Under the pieces are notes generated by a model, which worked only from the letters and a program-made list of their open reading frames with translations, searched no databases and had not been told where the DNA came from. Of a stretch of DNA of 64,000 nt, positions 12,301 through 23,499 are shown one piece after another. The DNA lies in the NCBI RefSeq assembly GCF_020382885.2, contig NC_058501.1, positions 11,877,501 to 11,941,500 of the forward strand, in the 5' to 3' direction. This DNA is from Scatophagus argus. Lineage: Eukaryota > Chordata > Actinopteri > Scatophagidae. The translations under genes and the position numbers were made by a program. How positions within the stretch are numbered: the first letter of the stretch is position 1; each line of letters opens with the position of its first letter.

Positions 12301-14222
12301 TGCCAACCAGCCATATTCGCTTTGCCGGAGGCAAGATGCACTCTAGGTAACCGTAATTTCATCCTGTGACTGCTTTTTTTATGCACAGGTGAACTTTTTA
12401 AAGGTTTCAACTTGAACACACATGAGTTATGTTTCTTCTACTCTCTTTGTTTTAGTTCTACTGAGCTCCCTCCTCACTTGGAGAAGATAAAGCAACAAGC
12501 TAATGATGCATTTGCCCGGCAACAGTGGACACAGGCCATCCAGCTGTACAGTTTAGGCATTCATCAGGCCAACTGCAATGCCATGCTGTATGGAAATCGG
12601 GCTGCAGCCTACATGAAACGCAAGTGGTATGTGTCATTGTGTCACTGCAGAGAGACAATTCATCGTCTACTCCTGTACGGTGTAAGAGCAGTTACCCAGT
12701 GTTTGTTTACATTCACAGGGATGGAGACCATTATGATGCTCTCAGGGACTGTCTGAAGGCTCTGACTCTAAACCCTGGTCATCTGAAGGCTCATTTCAGG
12801 CTGGCACGGTGTCTGTTTGAGCTGAAGTATGTGGCTGAAGCTCTGGAGTGTCTGGATGATTTCAAGGGAAAGTTTCCAGAGCAGGCACACAGTAGTGCCT
12901 GTGATGCTTTGGATAAAGACATCAAGGCTGCTCTTTTCTCCAAGACAGAATCAGGTAGAAATGTGTCAATGGCTGATTTACAGTAGCTCTCATTTGTTAA
13001 ACAAGTATGTACATATTTGAATTTTAGAACAAACATCCAGGCTACGCTGCCACTAGATAACACTGGTTAGAAACAAAGTATGTATACAGTTGAGAGAGTG
13101 AAACTAAGAATTTTGGGGGGTTTAGAAACAGATACTGTAGGTATGAGTGTGTCTGTTTGTTCTGCATTTCAAGAGACAGTTTTTGCTTATTTGTAAATGT
13201 ATCTGAAAGTGTCTGTGGTAATAGGTAGGTTTTTTCTCTTCACCAGCAGAAGATAAGAAGACCAACAGCTCCATTCGATTCCACTCATTCAGTCGGAAGG
13301 AGTCGATCCCCGAAGATGAGTTGGTGCTGAGAGAGCGTAGCTTTGACTACAAGCACAGATACTGTGGTCACTGCAATACCACCACTGATATCAAAGAGGC
13401 CAACTTCTTTGGAAGGTCAGTAGATCTCACCCGCGGTCTGCTGAGGCATCACTAGGGGGCATTCATGAGCTCTGTAGCCTGAGACAGAGCATGTTAAACC
13501 TGTGTATAGAGAATAAATAAAGCAAAAATCAATGGTGAAAAATGACTTTCGTTCAGAAAGTTTGAATTAATTAGAACTAGTGGAACGTAATATGTATGTA
13601 GAACACAGAATCTTTTCACTTTTTGGGATTCCTAGTGAATACAACATGTAAGAACGCGGTTCATCAGGTGGGTCTGAATGGATTCCTTTACTCTACAGCA
13701 AAGGCCAGTACATTGTCAGTGGCTCAGATGACGGCTCCTTCTTTATCTGGGAAAAGGAGACAACGAATCTGGTGAGGATCCTGCAGGGGGACGAATCCAT
13801 AGTCAACTGTCTGCAGCCCCACCCCAGCTACTGCTTTCTGGCCACCAGTGGTATTGACCCTGTGGTTCGATTATGGAACCCTAGACCAGAGGTACACAGC
13901 TGCTTTGTATTTACTTACACATTTTAAATGTTGAATAATACAAAAATCCTTTACCATTACAGCTGATTTTGTATTTCTTTCTTACTATTGCCTTTTTTTT
14001 ACCGTCTACTTTATCATAATATAGACAGAGAGTGAAAACGGGCGAGTGGTGGAGGACATGGACGGTGCTGCTCAGGCAAACCAGCGGCGTATGAATGCTG
14101 ATCCGCTGGAGGTAATGCTGCTCAACATGGGCTATCGCATCACAGGCCTGCGGGGCGTCGGCCCAGATGGCTCCGATGACGAAGACAGCTCAGAGGGACA
14201 AGTGCAGTGCCGGCCAAGCTAA
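9313..14222 (+). CDS. wdtc1: WD and tetratricopeptide repeats protein 1 (WDTC1/Adipose)
   Basis: WDTC1 is a DDB1-binding substrate receptor of CUL4 ubiquitin ligases and represses fat storage (family knowledge). Fifteen coding exons: 9313-9360, 9556-9639, 9755-9801, 10150-10261, 10975-11162, 11282-11464, 11608-11702, 11850-11965, 12058-12133, 12250-12346, 12456-12626, 12719-12954, 13247-13415, 13699-13891, 14025-14222. They total 2013 nt, 670 aa plus stop, against 677 in human. The protein starts MTSGNITRDILHRQIR; WD repeats include GHTGCVNCLEWNEQGDLLAS, SGSDDQHAVIWDP and GAADTKVHVHDLTVKET. A TPR domain starts at about residue 350 (LEKIKQQANDAFARQQWTQA), and C-terminal WD repeats (YIVSGSDDGSFFIWEKE) lead to the conserved end DDEDSSEGQVQCRPS. 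Exon 13 has two neighbouring in-frame acceptors (13247 or 13250), so one Ala is uncertain. tmem222 follows on the same strand, as in human. Confidence 0.96.
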
Positions 14223-15620
14223 ACAAATTGTCGGGCATTCTATAGAATGGAAGTAGGAAGCAAAGCACTCTCCCAGCTCCTGTTTGAATCTTAATTTCCA
14301 CCACGTCTGACAGAAACATTGAGTGAATGTCGTGTCACATCTCTGCACTATGCATCGCCCTCCCCTGTCCAAAGAGAGGACTGGTGGAGACCACTTTGGG
14401 GAGAGGAATTCATTGAGCGTGGGAACACCCATCTTACCCCTTCAAAGCACTGACAGCACCTCAACCTCTCCATCCACCCTATGGTGGCGGGGTGACATCT
14501 TTGAGGAGAGCGCACCTTCCACGTCACTCCCCAGTTTCTCACGAAGAAGGAGGAGTTCAGCACTTATCCCCTCCTCAGGTTTATGTTGGAGAAACACACA
14601 ACATGTAGAAGGAGAATCCTGCTATCGGGCGACCTATTTTCAGGTCATTGTGTCCACACAGTTGCGGTGTCCTCCGTGGAGCATCGGATCACAGACCAGA
14701 AGATGGCGCTTTGTTGCGTCTCTGGTCTGCTCTACAGTTAGAGCTAAGAGTCTTATTGCCCGCTCATCTCAGAAAGGCTGCACGCCCAGGTCATTGATAC
14801 TGAGTTAGACTTGATCATATTTTCAGTTGGAGTTTTGGTCACAGGAAGCCTAGAATTAATCGTCACTCGCCAAGTTATGAAAGTCGCAAGTGTTGCTCTA
14901 ATGAATGTGTTTATGAGGTTTTTTTTTCATTTTACAACAGTTGGAAAAAACACATGGATTTTTCTGCCAAAGGTTGTCATCGACCATTTCAACAGCCAAG
15001 GATTAATGTTTGCTTTCTTTGTTTCACTGAAACATAGTTTTGGCATACTGTGCTTCTTTTAGTTAAGAGGTTTTACTACAATAGATTGTTGATAAGATCA
15101 ACAAGGTATCAACAAAGAAATATTTGTTTAAAAAAACTTGCTAATACAGCTTCTTCATTTTAAACCATGTCCCGTTAATTGCAAATGATGTTTAGCATGA
15201 AATGTGAGTGTGAAACTTCTGTTGGGTATTAGTGGGACACAGATGCTAATTTGTGATATATGGCTACTGATGTGCTAAGTATTTGGTGGTGATGGGGTTC
15301 CTGCCCACTAGCTGCATGGCTCCAGCACCTGCTGCAGCCAGGTGCTCAGTCCTGCTTGCTTGAGGTTTCTCTGATTGTAGCTGTGGGAAAGAAAAGGACA
15401 CAGAGTCCCCCCATCCATTACCCAGAGCTCACTGGGTCTTCTTTGCCCCCCCCGATAGGGTAAATGTTAAGGAGTGTGTCCTCGACAACATGCAACACTA
15501 GGCTTCCATGTGTTTTCCTTTGTTCATTAATTTGAGATAACGCTGTTTTTCTTTGAGGGATCCTATAATAACCTTTGTTGCAAACAAAGTAAAGAATAAA
15601 GTTATTGAACACACTCTTGT
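14223..15620 (+). other. wdtc1: wdtc1 3' untranslated region
   Basis: Long 3' tail after the wdtc1 stop. An AATAAA hexamer at 15595-15600 followed by a GT-rich stretch (about 15614-15626) is the likely poly(A) signal. The 161-codon open frame at 14323 in this tail shows no known family and is treated as chance. Confidence 0.6.
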
Positions 15621-16274
15621 CTGTGTGATTATGCTTTGGTTCTTTACATTAATGAGCAATTGTTTGACATTTTAACCTAACAGTTATGCAACAGATACAG
15701 CAATACTGACACATGATTAACTAGACTGGGAAGATATACTGTAGATGAGTCTATGGTATGAATTCTAGGGTATCTGGTTCATTCATCAATGTCTGCTTTT
15801 GCTGACTATTAGGCAACAAATATGAGCACAGTGCATCACAAGCATGAATAGTTGTGTGTGTGTGTGTTATTTTCTCATGCTCCAAATAATGTACAGTAAT
15901 GAGGTGACCCAGCTTTAGGAGTACTGGCAGTCACTGTGAAAAAGCTCCCAGCTGACTGAGACTGTGAGTTTGGGTGCCAAATAGGGCTGAAAAGACACAA
16001 AAGCTCTGCTATGAGCACGATGAAGATTATAAATTAACCATTTATACCGTGAAATTAGACAAGATACACCAGCAATTATAACATGGATGCTAACACGGTA
16101 AAAATGTCTGTCTGTACTTATAAAATCAAATTAAATTACAGACGCCGCTCAAATAAATGGTGTTGTGTTCAAAGACCAACAGTTCCTCCGCGGATGCGAC
16201 AACTGCGCGCTTCCGCATCACACCGCCTCGCGCTGCCTGTGCGTCACTGTAATCTCCTGTCACTGCGGGCAGTG
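15621..16274. other. Intergenic stretch and tmem222 5' region
   Basis: Contains a (GT)n microsatellite at about 15852-15868. The CG-richer part from about 16180 to 16274 is probably promoter and leader of tmem222. No other feature recognised. Confidence 0.5.
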
Positions 16275-19135
16275 ATGGCGGAGGTGGACGATAACGACGT
16301 GATGATGAATTACCACGGTGATTTCTTAAAAAACGACAGAAAAAGCAGCCGCTACCCCTACTGCGTTGTTTGGACACCCATTCCTATTTTGTCGTAAGAG
16401 GCTAACTCATATTGTTTTCCTGGTCTTGCTATTTTAGAGTTAGCATGTAGCGTTAACGTAACCGCTTGCCACTCGGTCAGATTCATGTTAGCCAATGGGA
16501 AGCGTAAAATCTGTTGTTTTCTATGCCCTCCTAACTGACTGCATTAAATGTGCCGCATTAGCATGTATTCGCAATCAAACGTACATGAACCGACTCGTGT
16601 TAACGTCATTGTGGATGTACTGTTGTCTTGTATGTGCGTTCTGCAGGTGGGTGTTCCCCTTCATTGGTCACATGGGTATATGCACCTCTTCTGGGATTAT
16701 ACGAGATTTTGCAGGATCATACTTTGTCTCGGTGAGTATTGCTTTAAAAGATCATGCATTTATCAGAGACAATTGTCAGATTAAGTTCATTGTAATGGCT
16801 CAGTGGGACAGAGTCCAGATAGGAAGTCATTGGGTATATTTCCGGTCATCTCATTCTGGTCATCATATTCTGTATATATCTCACCTCAATTGTATATATT
16901 TTTCAAGGTACAACCTTTTTAACTTTTTAACTTTTTTTTGTTTGTTTGTTTTTTAAATTTATTGTTATGTGGCGCTGTTACACCAGGTCACATTTCTGTG
17001 TACATCGTACATTTGGCTAATAAAGAGATTCTGAAATGAAAATGCAAAACTGAAATTGATTGTTATTTGTGGTGTACTGTATCTTGAGTGGAGTCCACAA
17101 TAATTTATAAGTAAATTCACTTGAATTCACTAAATAATTCAAATTTGACTTTATTTTTTTCAGGAGGACAACATGGGTTTTGGTAGGCCAACAAGGTAAG
17201 TATAATAATTAAAATGAAGTATTTCAATTGTATTTCAACATGTAGGTCACACCTAATCACACATTTAAATATACAAACTGATTAATTGTTCACTAATGTC
17301 ATAGGTATTGGAAGCTTGATGTGGACAAAGTGTGTGGCAGTGGTGCTGCTACATGGGACAAAGCGGTGCATGATGCTTCTGAGGAATACAAATGTAGGCC
17401 GGTAAGACAAAATTTGTGATTTTTAATATGTGTATTTCTTCATCCTTATTCATATTGTAATATGTGACTTTCTCTGTTTTGTTGAAGCACAATCTATGTT
17501 TAGATAACTGTCATTCCCACGTTGCCATGGCCCTCAACCTTATGCGCTATGACAATAGCACATCTTGGAACATGGTGAACCTGTGTGTGCGATCTTTCAT
17601 TTACGGAAAACATGTGAGGTGAGTGTTTTAGCTGCCGTTTTTGTCTTTGTAACCTCTCCCCTTTTCTAGATCTTGTTGACACATATTTTTACCTTTTCCT
17701 ACAAAGAGTTTCTTCAGTCTGTCTCTGGTGGACAAGATAAAACATAACATTTATCAGGTTTAGATCCTGTTGCATTACATTTATGTACCAGTCATTTGGC
17801 AGATGCTTTTGGGATTGAGTGTCTTGGTCATGGACACCTGGACATGTGGATGGAATCACCAACCTTAATGGTCCACTCCTCCAACTGAGTCTCACATGTC
17901 TACAGACGCACTATCAAACCTTAATAGCACAGAGTGCATACAGCACTTTATAGCTTGTAACACAACTATTTAAAACTTCTGGTTTTTCTGGTTTTTGTTT
18001 ATGTCGTTTGTTACATCACTTGGGTTTGGTTAGTCAGATCAATTCGATATAGCCCAAAATTACAAATTTGCTTAAAACTGCATCTGGACAAGGTGTACTG
18101 TCTAGAACAGTAAAACCTTTATCCTTAGACCTTCTGATTTGTATAACGAAAAATTCCACGTGAAAATACAACCCTTAGTACCCATAGTGGGGGACAAAGA
18201 CGTTGACACGAAGGATCCAAGGAGCCAGGCCTCTTTGTCCAACATTAGTGCCTGACCTCACAAATGCTCTACTGCATGAATGGGTAAAAGTTCCCACAGA
18301 AATTTGTGAAAAACCTTCTCAGAGGAGTGGAAGCTGTTATAGCTGCAGAGCTGTCTTTAGAATTTATTTAGAATGTGATGTCATTAAAGTCCCTTTTGGT
18401 GTAATGGTGAGGTGTCCCAATACTATTGTCTATATATTGTATATATACAGAGAAGACAGAAGAATTCTTGCTTGAAGAATTCTTGCTAACAATACTGTTC
18501 CAAGCACACCTGCAGGTTCCAAGCATCTTCATCACAAACATGCAGGCAGTCTTTTAAATTGCTCTGCTGCTGGATGCTTGTGAGCATTAAGAGACATATG
18601 GCACAGAGAATCCCCCTCATTATTCTCCGCTGACCCACATAGAGTGTGCTGGCGTCACAGTTTGTGCTGCCTCTACACATACACTCCCACAGCACAGGAG
18701 TCTTTTAAAAACAAGGAGAGTCGTGCAATTCATCACTGACAGCGGTGCTCCCCCTCTGTGGCACTGCTGAAGGTCACCTCTCCAGTTGGGCTCTGTGTGC
18801 CGGCTGAGTGAAAAGGACAGTAGGACACGGGCTGGAGTGCATTCGGGTGGGGGGATGGGGGCTGTGGTCCTCTGGGAGAGGAGACATTGGACCATGTGAT
18901 ACGTCAACACACCTCACATGTCCTTGTCTGGCCAGAAATATATAAGAGAGGATGTTTTACCCTCTCTGCCACACACACACACACATATACATGTGCTGTC
19001 CATGTGTTGATGATTGCTCTAACACACATTACCCCCTTATCCTTCAGCTGGGCAGCATTCCTCAAGACCTGGCTGCCCTTCTTCATGCTCTGCGGAGTCC
19101 TTGCCACGTTCATCCTGACATTCAACCTGCAGTAG
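16275..19135 (+). CDS. tmem222: Transmembrane protein 222 (DUF778 family)
   Basis: Small conserved membrane protein of unproven biochemical function. Six exons: 16275-16393, 16647-16731, 17164-17195, 17305-17401, 17488-17618, 19048-19135; 552 nt, 183 aa plus stop (human 208, with a longer N-terminus). Start MAEVDDNDVMMNY; conserved core SRYPYCVVWTPIPILSW, FIGHMGICTSSGIIRDFAG (residues 45-63), YFVSEDNMGFGRPTRYWKLD, HDASEEYK, and NLCLDNCHSHVAMALNLM (113-130). A hydrophobic segment at about 157-181 (WLPFFMLCGVLATFILTFNL) is the C-terminal membrane span. H48 in GHMGI and C119 in DNCHSHV are placed like the His and Cys of permuted NlpC/P60-LRAT enzymes (inference, see findings). Intron 5 and intron 2 contain repeat relics. 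Follows wdtc1 in the same orientation, as in mammals. Confidence 0.95.
16830..17035 (+). repeat. Possible LINE 3'-end relic in tmem222 intron 2
   Basis: T-rich sequence ends with TGTGTACATCGTACATTTGG then CTAATAAAGAGATTCTGAA. This resembles the 3' tails of fish L2-like LINEs, which commonly end in a TGACAATAAAG-type string followed by a short GATTCT repeat (recalled, not searched). No reverse-transcriptase coding part is visible. The left limit is approximate. Confidence 0.35.
17770..17890 (+). repeat. Degenerate dispersed teleost repeat in tmem222 intron 5
   Basis: The string CATTTGGCAGATGCTTTT followed by GTGTCTTGGTCATGGACACC, then GACATGTGGATGGAATCACC and AACCTTAATGGTCC, matches the order of a short repeat I recall as dispersed across many teleost genomes (GGCAGACGCTTTT ... 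CTTGCTCAAGGACAC ... GACATGTGG ... GAACCACCAACC). Its class is not assigned here. Confidence 0.45.
18205..18440 (+). mobile_element. Broken Tc1/mariner fragment in tmem222 intron 5
   Basis: The forward strand encodes remnants of the C-terminal end of a Tc1 transposase: PDLTNALLHEWVKVPTEIC, then bases for SQRSGSCYSC, equivalent in another frame to the usual LPRRVEAVIAAKGG. It continues into a 3' terminal region GAGGTGTCCCAATACTATTG at about 18410-18430, close to the fish Tc1 end GGTGTCCCAATACTTTTG (recalled). The 5' part of the element is missing and the reading frame is shifted and interrupted. It belongs to a different Tc1 family from the whole copy at 3510-5149, because the ends differ. Confidence 0.7.
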
Positions 19136-20276
19136 TTGAGTGCTGAATTATACACATACTTTATACATTGTCCTTGTGCATTGAATGATGGGACATTTGA
19201 AAAAATTACAAATGAAGGACTTCATTGTCCATTAGTGATGTAGTCCCCTGAAAGGTTTTTAAGGGGAAAGCCCAGATGTTGAGTTGTTGTTATTCTTTAT
19301 TTTTTCTTCAGATATAAATGATCTGGCAAGGTGCATAAGCTACAGTATCTGCAAAACATCTCTTCAAAATTGACTATTACTGTTTTTCAGAATATCGTAA
19401 TCCTTTCCAGATTATACCACAATGGACCAACCCAGAGAGACTTTTCAAGAATGGCAGTGATGAATGTGTTAGCAGACTGGCTAATGTACATTTCAGTGAC
19501 GAATCACTACTAAATGGAACACGAAATCTTAATGCTGAAAGTTTTCATCAATTATTTGTTTAAGAGATATGAGCAGTAACCAAAGATAGAACAATGTAGG
19601 ACCCACATATGATACATAGTGGTTTTGTCCTGTAAAAATATCCGACAGTCCTCTTTCTTCTGGTGTGTAAAGATGAATATGTGTTTTCTTTAGTATGATT
19701 TTGTTTTTTGCTTTTCTTCAGACAGAAGTTGAATGCTTTCTAACTGTGCGTCCTCATCCTGGAACGTGAATATAACTCTGTTGAATTATACAACTTAAGA
19801 GCAATACTTCATGTACTACATTACCTTATGTATTTATTTTATTGATTGATTCTATGTACCCAAAAAGTATTTGTTATTTATTTTGTATCTATCAGTATAA
19901 AATTTCTCTTTGGGTAACTTTACTTTGGATGTGCTGTGTACTGAGCTCTTTAAGTGTCCCTTTGTAGTCTGTGGTGAAGTTCGCAGACTGCGGATGCCCT
20001 AATCGTCCCCTGTACCTTTAAGGGAACCACGTTCCTTTTTCATCCAGCACATTGTGCGTGATATGAACTCCCATCACTTCACGGGATTCTTTATTCCCAG
20101 AGTGGAGCAGATTCAGAAGTGGCTGATGATACTGGAGTGCTCTTTGCTGTCTCTGCAGCTTTTGCATTTAGAATTTGAATCATTAATGCACATGGAAATA
20201 CGTTTTTCCTGCTGTTATTCATATTCTGTGTGAACATTTTTTTGAATATTTCTCTTTAATTGGATATACGTTGGAA
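19136..20276 (+). other. tmem222 3' tail and spacer to the TPBG-like gene
   Basis: AT-rich. I see no canonical AATAAA in this interval, so the tmem222 poly(A) signal is unassigned; a variant such as TATAAA near 19898 is possible. The last part is probably the leader of the next gene. No other coding sequence recognised. Confidence 0.45.
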
Positions 20277-21726
20277 ATGTGTGTTTTCGGAGTCCGAGTG
20301 TTTTTGGGAATCCTTCTTTGTGCACCACACCAGTGCTTGGAGTGTCCTTTTGGCTGTGAGTGTTTTGATGTCACTCGCACAGTGAAATGTGTTTCCAGGG
20401 ATCTGCTCTCGGTGCCACAAAGTATTCCAAGATATGCAAGGACTGTCATAATCACAGGGAATAATATACTCCAGATTGGACCTGATTCATTTGCAGAGCT
20501 GGAGAATGTCACCAATATCATTTTAAGCAATAATAGGTGAGATTGTCATTTTTTTCATTTATGTATATTAAGCCATGTGTGAATAATATAACTTTCATGA
20601 TGTGTATCTAATAAATTAATTTCCTCTGTATTTGGTTTACATGTGTTTACTTTGACAGTACACTGAGGATGCATAGTTGCATCCAAGCCTGAAAATATTC
20701 ATGCGTAAGAACAGTGTTAACAGTTTTAGTCCTCTTCACAGGATTACAGAGATGGCATCGCACAGCTTCTCTGCCCTTCTTGACCTTCGCTTCCTGGACC
20801 TCAGCGGGAACCAATTGGCACTCATCCATCCAGAAGCTCTCAGAATACCAACTAGTCCCCTTCAAGAGCTCAACCTGAGCTGCTCGCTGTACAACTCCTC
20901 CGCCCTGACAGACCTCACCACAGCTCTGCGCTGGGGTGGCCTCAGAGGGCTTCTCCGCCTTGACCTCTCTGGGAACCAACTTGCCCTGCTGCCCTCAGGC
21001 ATGTTCTCCCACCTTCCCAACCTACAGCAGCTCTTCCTCAGTAATAACTCTCTGGTGGAGGTCTACAGTGAAACCTTCTCTGGCATGAGCCATCTGCAGG
21101 TGCTGGACCTTACACACAATGCCTTCAGGATATTCAGGGCTGATGCTCTGCAAGAGCTGGAGAAGCTTGGGAACATCCGAATTCTTCTTGGAGACAACCC
21201 TTACACCTGCTCTTGTAAGATCCGAAACTTTGTAGCCTGGCTGAATGAATCAAGAGCTCAGGTAGACGTGGATGCTGTAAGGTGTGGCTCACCAAGAGAG
21301 TTAAGTAACACCCGACTGTGGGGGCTCAGTGTCCAGGCTATTGGATGTGTGGTTCCAGTCCAAGCAGAGGTGGCCGACCTCACCCTGCACACATCATATG
21401 TCTTCCTGGGGTTGGTGCTGGGGTTTGTGGGGATGGTCTTCCTCTTTGTGCTCTACCTGAATCGCAAAGGCATGAAGAAGTGGATCATTGAAATGAGAGA
21501 TGCATGTCGAGATGTTATGGAGGGATATCACTACAGATACGAGATTGACTCAGACCCTCGGCTGAGGCACATTTCGGCAGGTAACTGTGGCAGCAGGGCA
21601 CAAATGCATTTAGGATCAGCTCTGTCACAGCAGCTGCCAAGTGACACCTGTATCATCCCGGTTCCTACAGACGCGTGTCAAACATGTGACAACCTCTCCA
21701 CCTGTCAGCCTATGATACTCCAATGA
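20277..21726 (+). CDS. tpbg: Trophoblast glycoprotein (5T4/WAIF1)-like LRR receptor
   Basis: Type I membrane glycoprotein of the TPBG family; TPBG alters Wnt signalling at the cell surface by acting on LRP6 (family knowledge). Two exons: 20277-20536 and 20742-21726, joined as AG|G ATT (…SNNR-ITEM…), 1245 nt, 414 aa plus stop (human TPBG 420). Signal peptide about 1-20 (MCVFGVRVFLGILLC); N-terminal LRR cap ECPFGCECFDVTRTVKC; leucine-rich repeats such as LRFLDLSGNQLALIHPEAL and LLRLDLSGNQLALLPSGMF; C-terminal cap NPYTCSCKIRNFVAWL; one membrane span at about 305-328; then the family hallmark MKKWIIEMRDACRDVMEGYH and YRYEIDSDPRLRHIS. After that the tail is about 45 residues longer than mammalian TPBG and ends CQPMILQ rather than the short SDV end. 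Which teleost paralog it is remains open. Confidence 0.88.
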
Positions 21727-22300
21727 AGCTGGAGTAATTTGAGAAAATTTGAAAAAGATGTCAATGTAAATAGTTTATGCCATTAGATGTACAGTTAGGA
21801 GCTTCCTCTCCTTAAAAGTGCCTTTGTCTTTTCAAGGCACTGGAGCATCTCTACATTGACTCTAATATTGTTTATCATAACTTTTTATATTTTAAAAAAG
21901 GCTACATTGAAAATATACAGCCCATGTGCCATTTGTGCCACTGTGTTTGCTTTTTTCATATTTGTGTCATGACTTTAAATTTCTTAACATACTGCAGAGG
22001 TTTGCAAGAAAGCTAAATGAAATAGATGGTAGATCAGGTGCATGGAAAATGTACGTTGACCTAAAAAGTTATAATACCTAGATCAAATTCTGAGCAATTA
22101 TGTAAATATTCCCAGAGTATGTATCCCATGTATGTACGCTTAGTAAAATAATAAAAAAAAGTTTTTAAAAAAAGTAAGTAAATAAATCCTTGAAATTAAT
22201 TAACCATGTGACTTCAATGTGTTTTATAATATTCAAAGGAATATGCCTATATATTAAACCTGTGTTACTTCAAATAAACAAATATTTAAAAACAAAATAA
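21727..22300 (+). other. 3' untranslated region of the TPBG-like gene
   Basis: AT-rich tail with AATAAA hexamers at 22150-22155, 22181-22186 and 22273-22278, any of which could set the 3' end. No other feature. Confidence 0.5.
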
Positions 22301-23499
22301 GATTTTGGTGCTTAATTTTCTTGCGCTCCTGTTTCAAGTGATTGCTGTGAAACCACAAGACACATGTTGAACATGCATGTTTATTTCTCCAGGTGAGGTG
22401 GCCTTACTATTTCAATTCAAAGAGCAGGTGATTAAGTGTTTCTGTAGAGGGAAAAATAGGGCAGAATGAAAGATATGGCTCTGAAAATACCTGCTGGCTC
22501 TGCAGCTATGCACGCCTATGGCCTACCTTGTATGCCTGTTTTCAGAGCCTGCTTGTGTAAATATTAAAAAGTCCTCCTGTAAGAATGTACAGAATTTCAC
22601 CATCATTTGTTTGGCTGCATCACATGGTACCAAATTAAAGACTATGAATGCTGTAACCATATTCACAACATTTTTCCTCTCTTCCCCCCCCCAACATCTT
22701 CCACTGAATTTAGTTCTCCGTTTTTATTACCTGCTCCTCTTTTTCTGTCACCGTTTCCCCTGTACTTTCATATCCGCCTCGCGATATGACGTCACGACTC
22801 ACCTGTGGGTGGGTGTAGAATTTGGGATTAGCTGTAGCCGCAGGTAATAGCCAAACATTGGAAGACTGTCGGCTACACAAGACAGACTTTTACAAAAAAG
22901 GAGACGACAGGAATGAGCTGAGTTGTGTTATTCGGTCGAAGCGCCCGACTTGAGGTTTGCAAGTTTTTTGTCGTGTAGGTAAAAATCACCTGGAAGTGTG
23001 TGGGCGGTCGAAGTCTTTCTTTCTGTGTTTGAGGCGCTAGCAGAAGTTTTCTCTCTGAGACTTCCGCGGTTTGCTCGCTGAACAAGTTATCTGGGATAAA
23101 AGACAACCACCAAGTGTTTCCTCCTATGCGGTAAGTGAACGTCTTGCTAGTAAAATTAAAAATGGTTAAATGTTGAGTGAGCTTTGGTCTGAACTGTTTC
23201 ACTGCACAGCTGTAGGCCAAACAAGCTTTCAGGGCGCGACGAAATGGGCCAACTTATTATCACGCCAACAATCAATGCACACAGTTTTTATTTACATTCT
23301 CTGAGTTTAAAGGGGGAGGGGGGGAGGGGTACTTCGCTGGAAGCCAAATGTTTACTGCACGAAACGTTAATGCGGGTTCTTTTAACGTGCCATGGTGCGT
23401 TTAATTTCGCAAGCTTGATTGACAACAAAAGAGGAGTTTACACCTGGTTACTTCTTCTAAACATGCCTCTCCTGTACCAGGTCCCAGGCAATTTGAGCC
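22301..23499 (+). promoter_or_regulatory. kdf1: kdf1 upstream region with probable untranslated exon
   Basis: A strong donor (TATGCG then GTAAGTG) at 23131 ends a leader-like stretch of roughly 22860-23130. An acceptor (CTCTCCTGTACCAG, ending 23480) lies just before the kdf1 ATG. This suggests one non-coding exon plus a few leader bases in exon 2. Motifs for a core promoter were not identified with confidence. Confidence 0.4.

Noticed and set aside
14323-14808. 161-codon plus-strand frame after wdtc1
   Set aside because: Lies in the wdtc1 3' untranslated region and resembles no protein; no separate promoter or splice sites.
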